Shown: one piece after another, positions 23,701 to 34,900 of the stretch
How the letters are laid out: the number at the start of each line of letters is the position of its first letter
Numbering within the stretch: the first letter of the stretch is position 1
Assembly: GCF_050624435.1 (NCBI RefSeq)
Contig: NC_134541.1
Coordinates: 12,330,995-12,394,994, forward strand
Direction: 5' to 3'
Length of the DNA stretch: 64,000 nt
Source of the DNA: Tenrec ecaudatus
Lineage: Eukaryota; Chordata; Mammalia; Afrosoricida; Tenrecidae
The notes under the pieces: model-generated
What the model saw: the letters and a program-made list of their open reading frames with translations, nothing else
The model's database searches: none
Told to the model about the DNA's origin: nothing
Position numbers and translations under genes: made by a program

Positions 23701-26700
23701 TAGGGTCCAGTGCCAGGGATGCCCAGGCTGTGCTCAAAAACCACCTGTTTGAGCAGTCCTCCCCGTCCCCTGCCTTACCTCCATCCTGGCACTACCTGTT
23801 GGCCTGCTAACTACAAGGTCTGCAGTTCGAAACCACCAGCCACTCCGAAGGAGAAAAACGAGGTTTTCTACTCTTGTAAAGCTTTATAGTCTTGGAAACG
23901 CACAAGGGGCAGTTCTACTCTGTCCTGTCGGGCTGCTATGAGTCGTCATCGACTCGGTGGCACTGAGTTTGGGTTTGTTTGTTGTTTTTGTGCCTCCTAA
24001 CACCTACATGGTCAGTGACAGCCCTTCCTTGTTCCACTGAAACACAGACTTAGTGCTGACTCTGGGCCCCCTGCTCTGAGGCCTTCCACACCTCCCTCTC
24101 TCCCTCCCACTTGACAGATGAGAAAGCAGAGGCACAGAGAGGTTCCTCAAGTTGCCGGCACTTGGCTTAGAAATGGCAGAGAGCCCAGTGCAGACCCCGG
24201 CGCCTGGCTCTGAGCCTGGGCTGGTGTCCACTCTCAGGGTCTCCCCGCTGGCATCTCAGCTCCCAAAGGCCAGGAGCTGTCTGTCTGGGCCACCGCACCC
24301 CGCCCACCCCCCACCCCCAGCCTCTAGCATGGTGGCTGGCTCAGAGCAGGTGCTTTGTAAAGACTTGTTGAGTGAATGACTAACTCAGGAGAAGCCCCTT
24401 TACCGAGGGGGAGACGGAGACTCCGGGTGCCAAAGGGCCGGGTTTGGGGGAACTGAGATTGGAACTTGTATTCTGAACGACCAGGGGGCATGGCGAGGGG
24501 CTGAGTGCTCAGGGGGTCATGTCTTCAACATCACCCCCCACTCCTGAATGCCCTGGCCTGTGCCTAGGCATCTGCACTTGGCACGTGCAGTTGAGCGGGG
24601 ACCCACTGGTCTGGTGCCTGAGAACAGGATGGTACTTCTCTTGGGAGTAAGCTTTCATGTTTCTGGCCTCTGGTACTCTGATGCTGGCTTGGCTTCTCTG
24701 GGCCTGGGGTTCTCTCAGGGACCGGGGAGGGGACCGTTGCTCTTTTGCCTCTATGCGTGGACTGTGAGTCCTTGAGGGAGAGGTCCCAGGCCTCAGGGCT
24801 CCTGGAGCCAAGTCCAACATGGAGAGAGCAAGACCCCTGTGAGTTTTGTTGGAATGAATCAGTGCCCTTAGTGTCCCACCTCAGATATGCAGTCGACACT
24901 AGAGGGTTCTCAGAGCGGCAGGGCAGGGTCACTTCCCTGGGGATGCAGAAATGACACGGAAGGGCCCAGGGGCCCAGTTGGCACTGCAGGGAGGCAGGTG
25001 TTCTTGGTGTTATCCAGGCCACGTTCCCAGCTGACGCACAAGATGTCTCATTACAGAAAAAAAACAAACAAACAGAAAACACCTGCATGCCAGCTTCAGG
25101 AACAGCTGGATCCAGGAACTCATAGGCCTATGGTTTGGGTCAGCCCCACCTCTGCTGCTCTGGTTCTTGCTCTGGTGGCTTTTACCCCCACCCACTTGGT
25201 GGCATAGGCAGCTGCTGAAAATTCCGGGTATATGCCCACCCCGGCCCCCAACATTAGTAATGAGAGAATCTCCCTCCTGTGGATTCTGAACTCTGCTCCT
25301 GTCTAATTACTGTCAGAGTAGGTCATGTGTCTCTCCTTGGGCTGTGAGTGTTGACCAGGATGTAGATTGTCTCAGAATGCTCGTGTGCATGTGTGTGCTG
25401 AAATATGTCAGGTCACCTCCTTCTACTGCCCTAAAATTACATGTGTGAAGAGGAGGGTCAGGGAGCTGTTCCAGAGGAAAATTGAGGTGCTGTTATCAAG
25501 GGGTGGCCAGACAAAGCCAACAGGGGCCCGCTCCCCAGTAAACCCTGGGGCTATAATTTGACCTCTCACAAAGCTTTGCCTGCAAACAGAACTCAGACAG
25601 TGCTGGCATTTGGTCTGCTCCACTCTACTTCCCTCTGTAAATTAATTTCTGACATCATGTCTTTATGATGATACTTTTCCATACTCATTTTCCAGCTGAG
25701 GAAACAGACCAGGAGAGTCCCAGGAGCTCCCCACTAGACTGTGTCGCTTGGTGGCCATGGGGAGTGGAGTTCAGCCCGGGGTTGGGGGCAACTGATCTCA
25801 AAGTGCTTGCCTCTAGATCAGGGTGGTGATAGGAGGGCTTTGGGCACACCTGGCTCTGACCCACACGCCCTCCATCCCATTCCTCCTCACAGAAAATCCA
25901 CCCATAGAAATTCCATGAGGTCTCGGGCACCGGCCAAGCCCTCCCGGATGTATGGTACGCTGCGAAAGGGCTCTGTCTGCCTGGACCCCAAGCCACAGCA
26001 AGTCAAGAAGATCTTTGAAGCCTTGAAGAGGGGTCTCAAGTAAGGATGGGCCCTTGGTGGCTTGGCACCGTGTGGCCTTCTCTCTGCTTCTTTCCTGGGC
26101 CCTGTCCCTTAGAAGGGACAGAAGCCACTCCTGGTTGGTTGTGTGCCATTAACAACCCTGTCCTGGGTGCAGCCAGAGTGCTGTGGACACAGCAATGAGA
26201 GGGGGCATCAGGGGATGGGGGTGGGGGCGAGAAGAGTCACAGGTTCCCAGATGTTGTAGCAGAGACATAGTTTCTCCCCCTGCTCACGCTGACTTATGAA
26301 CGGGGCAGCCCGGAACCAGCGCTGATGAGAAATGTCAATCATCTTAAGACAAAATCATTTTCAGAGTATGCGTTCTTCCTGAATTTGTGGGGGGGCAGGG
26401 TGATAGCTATGCACCCCAGCAGGAGACAGAGAGAGAAAGAGGTTACCTGACCCCCAGTCTTTGTGGCCCAGCAGGACCAGTGGTAGAAAGACCCCATTTG
26501 TCCTCTGTGGTGGGGCTTGGGATGTGAGAAACCTCCGCCTTGAACGGGCTCTGGATTTTGCACCAAGGGAGAGGGACGTGGAGGAGCCCTGGTGGCATAG
26601 TGGTTTTGCTTTGGGCTGCTAACCATAAGGTCAGCTGTTCACAACCACCATTCACTCCAAGGGAGAAAGAAAGGGTTTGGTCCTCCCGTTAAGAGTTAGT

Positions 26701-29700
26701 CAGGTTCAGAAATTCACCGGGGTGGTTCTACTCTGTCCTATAGGCTCGCTATGAGTCGGCACCGCCTGACTCGATGGCGGTGAGTCTTTCAGTTTGGCGA
26801 GAGATGGTGCAGGCACCTGTTGGAAGCAGGGGCTGAGAAGGCAGCCCCACGATCCAGCTTCCTGCCCCTCCACCCTCAACCAGGCTGACTCCACACTCCA
26901 CTCTCTCAGGCTGAAGAAGTCTCTGGGAGGGGTGGGGGTCTTTCCTCCTACCTGGGGGTGGGCACAGCCTCTCCATCCAGCCGCCCTATCCCTATCCTCC
27001 TGAGTCTGTGTTCTGTTCTTGTTAAGCAGTCCCGGGCTGCAGCCCCAGCCTCCACGTGACTAACATCCCAGCTAAAGCAGTGTTTCCCCACCCCACCCCC
27101 AAACCATGTTTGCCGTGATCTGGGTGGAGCCCAGAGCAGTGGCCCATCAAATCCTCGTGGGCGCAGGATGGGGTCCCTGGCCCCCAAGTCCTGCGCTGCT
27201 CTTCCTGTCCGAGCCCCGTTGCCTGAGCAATGGTGCAAATGCCCCAATCCAGAAGGCGTCCCCATGTCCCTCTGTGGCCCCTGGTCTGGGGGCATTCGCC
27301 AGCAGGTCAGCCTGCACTGACCTCGCCTTGGGCTGTGGCTGAGCTTGGGGAGGGAGTGTAATAGGGAGGGGAAGATTGGGGGCTCCTGGAACCCACTGCC
27401 TGTGTTCATACCCGAGTTCTTCCTCTTCCCTCCTGGGGACCGGAAGTGACACTAGGGGGACGTGGGGGTAGGAGGGGGGACCACAGTGAGTGACCCTGTC
27501 AGAGGGGCGATACCAAAATAAGGGTCTGGAATTCGCGGCTGTCGGTGTCTGGGCAGGAATGTATCAGTTTCATGAAGACAGGCCTGCGGCTCATTACAAC
27601 CACAAACATTTCTCTTAAGCCTGGCCTACATGCGTCCATTTACCTACACGGCACAAACCTGATGCCAACCCAGTCTTGGGATTTCCTCATCTGCTCCAGC
27701 CAGAGCTGCCCTCTCCCCAATCACGATGACTCTTTGAACATGTGGTTCCGTCTACAGGGGCCACGATAGTTTAAAGGCGTCTCTTTAATATTGCCACTTC
27801 TTTATACTACTACAATAGCCACTTTGTCCCGGGAGGCCTGGGAATGACGATGTCTGTCCTCAGTACAGGGTGGTCTGGTGTCTGGGTGGGCAGCTGACAC
27901 CGTGAGTTACAGCACTGGAGAGACCACTGCTGGCCACGAGGGGCCAGGTTACTTTCCACCTTGGGGGTTGGTTTGCCCGTCTCTACAGTGGGTGCAAATG
28001 CAGTAGACTGGCGTGTGGGCTATTTTAGGCTGAAGGAGCGTGAGCCCAGTGCTCCGTTGCAGTGCTGGGCCTCCCCCTCAGTGTGTGGGAGCTGAGGGGC
28101 CAGCATGGAGGCCTCCCTGGACCCTGGCTGCATGTCTGTGGATTCAGTTACAAGTAAAGCCCTGTCCTGGCTCTCCTCACAGGGAGTACCTGTGTGTCCA
28201 GCAGGCCGAGCTGGATTACCTGTCCGGACGCCACAAGGACACCCAGAGGAACTCCAGGCTGGTGAGACCCCGCCCCTCCCTGCAGCCACCTCCCTGGACG
28301 TGGGTGCGACCACACCCTCAGAGCACAGCGAAAGGAATAGATTGCTTCTTGTGATGCTTTGGCCTAGCTAGCTTTGGCCTTAACGCTGACCTGCAGACTG
28401 GTGGGCATCGTCCATCGACACCCCTCCACTCCCCCCAATGCCCTGCCCCGCGTGCGGCAGCTCTGCCCTAGCCCACCTTCCTCCCATTCATTCTGGGCTT
28501 GAGAAGTGACCTTCAGGTCAGCCATGTGTGCGTCTTCAGATGGCCGGAGACTGCGGGCCGGCCGGCTCTGGTGGCATCAGGACCAAGGGTATCGCGGGTA
28601 TCACAGTGATTCTGGCCCTGTCCTGAGCGAGCCTGCCTGTCCCTCTGATATCTCAGCGCTCCTCCTTCTCCCCTGCACCCCCCAGAGCCAGATAGAGCAA
28701 CACCACAACCCAGAGACCAGAGCAGAAAGCTGGGGTGTCAGCGAGGCCTAGGTAACCACCACGTGACTGAGTAGTGTAAGTGTAATGCGAGGGACCACAC
28801 AATAGCCCAGGGCCTGGGGCCCCAGAAGGGTCAGGTTGCGCAGGCCCCCGTGAGGCGGGGCCGGTGCCATGGCAACCAACAGCAACAGCGTCCCGTGCAA
28901 TAGTTGAGGCATACTTGTCCTAAAATGTATATGTAGATATTCATTATCCATCGGAACTCACCTAGGCCATTGGTGTTTGATCAGGCGACCCTGCGCTCTG
29001 CTCAGGCACGCAGGCTCCGCCCCCGGATGGGCGGGGCTTTCTCTCCAGTCTTGGGAAGTCCCTCCAGCCTCCCTCTTCTCCATCCTGCTGGCTTCCTGGG
29101 AGAAACCCCAGCGTTCCTTCTTGGGGTTAGGCTTGAGAAACAAAAGCGGGGGTTGTCCTGGTTATCTGGCCCTGGGGCGCCCCACCCTGCGACTGCCAGT
29201 ACTGCTTGTTTGGGGAGCTGGAAAAAGGGGCCATTCCCTCCGCCCCGCCGCCCCCCCCCCCTTGTACCACTTCCCTGGAACAGGGACCTGGGAGGAGCGA
29301 AGCCCCAACCCCAGTCCGTGCAAGGAAGTAAGTCTAGACTTGCCCAGGGAGGAGGCTCCCCAATCCCGCCCCTGTTCCCAGGCCTGCCTCCCAGAATCGG
29401 AGGGATGGAACCCACCAGCACCCACCCACTCCTTTCTGGCCCCTCATGGGCATGTCCGTGCCACAGAGCCCTGCGCTCACCCACGGCTCCAGAAGTAGCC
29501 CTAGCGCAAGTGACTGCTTAAGGTGCTATGTTTTAACTGCTCCCATTTCGTAGCCCGGCACAATGAGGCCAGGGAAGGGGCCTCGCCTAGAGCTGTGGGC
29601 CGAAGTCCTGCTTCCTGGGCTGCCCGCTGGTTTCCCCGTGGTTGCTCTGCCTTTCAGAGGCTTGGGGTCTTCGGGCGCCTTTATTTCTGGAGTAGAATTT

Positions 29701-31957
29701 CACAGGCACAAGAAGTCTGAGTCATGAGAAACATGGGCTTGTGGGAGTTTAACTTCTCCTCCCTTTTCATCCATCAGCTCAGCCCGATTTGTCTATGTGC
29801 TCCCCACCAGTTACAGTCGTGGTCTTCTAAGAATGAAACCACAATGGGCATGCCCTCCCCCCGCCTTGCTTTCTTTCGGGCACCCCTCATGGAAACCCCT
29901 CCAGTCTCAGCTATTTGGTGGAATTCTGCCCCATCAATGCGCCAGTCCCAGAGGGTAGCTGGTTACGTGCTGCCTGGTAACCCAAACATGGCAGCTCGAA
30001 ACCCCCTAGAGGCACTTGAGAGGACAGGCCTGGCGACCTACCCTGACACACATGGGGTGTCCACGAGTCTCTCTTGTGGTGTGTGTGTGTGTGGTATGTA
30101 AGTGAGGTGTCACTGGTACACACATGCCTCTAGTATGCATCTCACCTGCGGTTGCTCTACCATGCAGGGCTGAGAGGTGGTGACAGGGCACTGGCTGGTT
30201 GCCCCAGAAGGTGTGGCTGGCCCTTAGAACCACCCTTACACCCTTTCATTCCTACACCTCGGTCTATACCCCGGCTGGACAGGCCCAGAGAGGCTAGGCT
30301 GTTGGTTTTCCATTGTCTCAGGCTTGACCTCCTGGCCCATGCTGCCTGCCTCACCCAGCATCACCACCCCCAGGTTGTTCTGAGCATGGCTGAAGTCACC
30401 CACAAATCCCTTAAACATTCGGGCATCATGGTTCCCCTTTATTGGGCACCCACTCTCTCCTGGGTTCCTCAGAGGGACCCTACGGGTAGGTGCTAGTGCT
30501 GTCCCATCGCCCAGGAGAAAGTGGAGACTCAGAGAGGGCCGGTAACTTGCCCAAGGCCACACAGCTGCCTGACCTCCATGGGCTCACTCACGCTTCCTCC
30601 TTGACCTGGACCACACAGGGCCCACTGTCTCCAGGCCTAGGAGGATTGGGGGCAGGGCCTGGCTGCTGGCACTGGCAGCCCCTGAGGAGTGCAGGGGGGA
30701 GGCTCTGACACCATCCCTCCCCCTCTCCCTGCAGGCTTTCTACTATGACCTGGACAAGGTGAGTGTAAACCTCTGGGCCAGCTTCTGGTAAGTGAGGGGC
30801 TGGTGGGGAAACAGGCTAGGTGATGAGCCCTCACCCTGTGCTGAGGCCGGGAGGAGGGGCACAGGTTGGGAGTGGGGGAGGGGAGGGGCACTCTCAAAGT
30901 GCCATCTCTTTCTCCCTGAGAAGCAAACACGCTCTGTGGAGAGGCACATCCGGAAGATGGAATTCCACATCAGCAAGGTCAGCCAGCCCTCTCGACACCC
31001 CCCCCCCTCCACCCCAGCTGCAGGTCCTTCTGTAGGATCCCGGCCCCCGTGGGCCCACATGCCATGGGGGTGGGCAGGGGAGCAGGCCTCTTGGGTGCGA
31101 GTGCCCATGCCATGCCCATGCCTGTGCCGGGCGCAGGTAGATGAGCTCTACGAGGGCTACTGCGTCCAGTGCCGCCTGCGGGATGGGGCCGCCAACATGC
31201 AGCAGGCCTTCGCCCGCTGCCCGCCCAGCCGCGCCTCCAGGGAGAGCCTGCAGGAGCTGGGCCGCAGCCTGCACGAGTGCACAGAGGTGGGCGCAGCCTG
31301 GGGGGGCTGGGGGGCAGCCGGGGGCTCTGGGCTGCAGGGTCTGAGCCACCTGTGGGGTTTTACAGGACATGTGGCTCATCGAGGGAGCCCTGGAGGTTCA
31401 CCTGGGCGAGTTCCACGTCAGGATGAAAGGTAATTGAGCGCAGGAAGGGGCCGTGTGGGTGCCCCGGGCTGGTTGGGGGCCGGACCTCGGCTTGGGGTGG
31501 GGGCTGGAAGAATCCCTGGTGCGCTGCCCTTCCTGAGGCTCAGATGTGAGGTTCACTCCTGCCCATCGTGATGGTTTATCCCCCTCGAAGCTGACACCCA
31601 CTCTTCGGGGGAGGGGTCCCCTATGAGGGATACAGTAGGAGGGCAGGCAGGCCATCTGCAGTCTCTCTGTTGTAGGCTTGGTGGGCTATGCGCGGCTCTG
31701 TCCCGGAGACCAGTATGAGGTACTGCCACGAGGGGTCTGACCCTTCTGCCCCGCCCTGCATGGAAGCCCTGGGGTGGCCCTGGGTCACCATGGCGATAGC
31801 CAACACGCCCCTTCCTGGGGCTTGCTCACAGGTGCTCATGCGTCTGGGCCGCCAGCGCTGGAAGCTGAAGGGGCGGATCGAGTCGGACGACAGCCAGACC
31901 TGGGACGAGGAAGAGAGGGCCTTTGTCCCCACCTTGCGAGAGAACTTTGAGATCAAG

Positions 31958-31991
<34 letters not shown>

Positions 31992-34900
31992 AGGGGGGGG
32001 GTTGGGGTAGAGGACACATGGAAGAGGGACAGGTGAGCACCCTGGGCACTCGGCTCAGACACCCCAACTCCCTCCAGGTGACAGAGCTGCGGGGCCTGAC
32101 CTCGGTAGCTGTGGGCACAGTGACGTGTGACATTGCCAACTTCTTCACGACCCAGCCCCAGGTCATCGTGGTGGACATCACGGAGCTGGGCACCATCAAG
32201 CTGCAGCTGGAGGTGCTGTGGAAGTGAGTGGGGGGCGCCCCCCACCCCCCGCCAGCCCCACCACCCTTTCCCAGGGCCAGCTGGTAACTCCCGCTCTGGG
32301 GTCCTCAGCTCCAAACCACCCTCTGGTGATGGGGCCTCGCCTGCTCCCCCTGGCCGCCGGCTCCTGCTCTGAGCTCCATTGCAGGCACCTCTGCCCACAC
32401 CTGCCCTCTCCACTCTGCCCTCCTGGCCCTGGACGGCCTGAGGCTACACCCTTCTCTGTGGCCCCACCCCTCGGAGTTTGAATTCTCTTCCCATTTTTGA
32501 ACGTGTGTCTATTGACGGCCCGGCTGGTCCAGGTCTCTTCCCGGTGGCCCCCTGGGGCCTGAGTACCTTGTGGGCTTCTCATCTCCAGCCGGGAGACCTT
32601 GCAGTGAGGTTGGCTGCCTCAACCAGGCATGCCTGAGGGACACCCTGAGCTCTACCCTGGGCTGTGGCTGCAGAGCGGGGGTGGGACACATGCATTGGAC
32701 CATCCCTGCCCTGGGAATGGGGTGCGGGCAGTGGGGGGGAGACTCGTGGGCCCCCCACTTCAGGGATCCTGGTGGGTTATGAGTGGGACGGCTTAAAAAA
32801 AATCACTGCCATCGAATCCCTTCTAACCCACGTAGACCCTGTGAGACAGGGCAGAACTGTCCCTGTGAGTTTCTGGGGCTGTAACCACCAGCAGTTCGAA
32901 ACCACCAGCTGCTCCTTGGGAGAAAGACGAGGCTTTCTAAAGAGTTACAGCCTCGGAAACCAGCGGGAACAGTTCTGCTCTGTCCTATGGGGTCGCTGGG
33001 GGTCAGAACCAACCCCACATAGGGAGTTGAATTGCGTGGTTCCCAAAACTGTTTGTGGCAGGGGAGCTCACTGGTGAGTGAAGGGTGTGCTTAGAGGGAA
33101 GTCCTGCACCTTACTCCCCACTGGCCAGGGGCTAGAGAGCCCCTCAGTCCCCGTGCTTGCTCTGGCTGGCTTCTCCTTCCATCCTTAGTGGTGTCCAAGC
33201 CTGGGGTCACCAGGGCCACTGGGCTGGGCCCCTTCTCTCCCTCAACCTGTGTCTCACCTCCTCGTTCCACCTCGGGGGGCTGGCTGCAGGCTGGTTGAGC
33301 TCCTCACCCATGGGGATGTCCAGTGCGCATGGTCACTATGAGAGGGGGGCAGGCGAGAGGGGACCCGTGCTGAGCACTGCTGAGCCCCCAGGAGGGGGAT
33401 GACCAGCCCTCTGTTCTCCCTGAAGCCCATTTGATGCCGAGAGCTCCCTGGTGTCACCCAGCCCCACGAGCAAGTTGTCTGTGGCGTGCAGGAAAGGTTC
33501 TGTGTACAGCTGGACACCCCCGAGCACACCCAGCTTCAGGGAGAGGTACTACCTGGTGAGTCAGCCTCCCCCAGAAGGGCCCGGGTCACACTGGGTTGCG
33601 GGCGTCCCCTGGGGGGTCGACGAAGGTGCTGGGAGGGGCTGGGCGGGGCACACTGCACCCCCCCAGTGCAGCAAGCTCAGGGTTCTGCCTGGCTTGTTTG
33701 GGGCTCTCCCGGGCCTCTTTCTCTTCTGTGCACCCCTGCTCTGGGCTCTCGGGGCTCAGGAAGGAGTTTGGTCCTGGTCCGCAGATTCCCATCAGTAGCC
33801 ACGGGTCTCCATTTACTTCTTTTAAACCTACGGTTAGTGTATTTTCCTGGCGGGACATTGGTCATTGCTACTTGCTGTGACCCCTGAGGCTCCAGGGCCT
33901 TCAAGCCGACCACTCTTGTCCGTTTCTTCCACGGACCGCCCTCCGCCGACATGCACACCAGCGGATTCCTCCTCACCGTCTCATACGCCCTCGCAGCCTC
34001 TCTCACCCGAAGCTGTGCACGGAGGTGGCTCTCTCTCAGCTGCCCCGCCCCCCAAGTGCCTCCTCATTCTTTACTGAGAGTGCCCTGGTGGCGCAGTGGT
34101 TAAGTGCTCACCTGCGACCCCAACGGCGGGCAGTTCGAACCCACCAGCCGCTCCTGGGGAGAAAGACGAGGCCGTCTGCTTCTGTGGAGATGACAGTCTG
34201 GGGCACCCTGTGGGGCTCCACTCTCCTGTTGGGTCACTGGCAGTCCACGTCCCAGGAGGTCACTTTTAGGGGCACGCTGCTTCATCCAGCAGGACCATGC
34301 TGCGGTGGCAGTGTCTGCTGCCCCAGTGATGGGCACCGTCGATCTGCTGGGGCACAGGTGCTACCCTAACGCAGCCAGTCCACAGGGGCATGCTGGGCCC
34401 CATTGAGCCTGCCCCCTTTAAGGCCTGGCGGGGCATAGGCATACTGTGTATGTGGGAGAGGCACCCCAACGCAGGCCAGTGTGTGTGATGCTGCCCCCAA
34501 GTTCTCCACCCTCCAGGCCCTCGGTGCAGGGCGCTGACGCATGAGCCCAGCAGCGTGTGGTTTGAGAGGCAGCTTCCTTGTCTTTGGTTAGAAAATGATT
34601 TGTGGTCAAGGGCCTAAGTTCAGGAGCTGGTCGGCGGGGTTTTGGATTCTGCCTCTGTCCTCTCCACCCCCACCTGCTGTGTGGTCTTGGGCAGGGCCGC
34701 TTGCTGGGTCACCGCCCCAGGCCAGCATTTGGAGACCACCAGCCGCTCCGCCTAAGGAGACTGTCTGTGTCTAGGAAACGCACCGGGGGTGGGGGGGTGG
34801 TGGGAGGGGCTGGCTGTTCTCCACTGCCCCAGACAGGTTCCCTGAGTCGGGAAGAAGAGTGGGGATGGCATGGTCTAATTCTACGGGAGGGGAGGGAGTA

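Larger units (their letters stand above)
20778..25892 (+). other. RIPOR3: RIPOR3 intron after coding exon 1
   Basis: 5.1 kb from gtaagt to cacag. It holds two AfroSINE fragments (21537-21820), one full AfroSINE (23797-23990), MIR remnants near 22970-23020, 24085-24210 and 25676-25735, and a CTCF-like motif at 24479-24492. The rest is GC-rich unique sequence with no exon seen. Confidence 0.85.
26040..28182 (+). other. RIPOR3: RIPOR3 intron after coding exon 2
   Basis: 2.1 kb. It contains the AfroSINE at 26584-26795 and an ETS-like site at 27439-27448 next to a CTCF-like motif. Nothing else recognised. Confidence 0.85.
28262..30734 (+). other. RIPOR3: RIPOR3 intron after coding exon 3
   Basis: 2.5 kb. 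GC-rich around 28.8-29.4 kb, with an RFX-like palindrome (28863-28876) and GGGCGGGGC (29031-29039). A MIR remnant lies at 30428-30572. No exon seen. Confidence 0.85.

Noticed and set aside
28970-29521. Overlapping frames of 160-183 codons on both strands in a GC-rich RIPOR3 intron
   Set aside because: Open on both strands with no recognisable domain; typical of GC-rich DNA with few stop codons.
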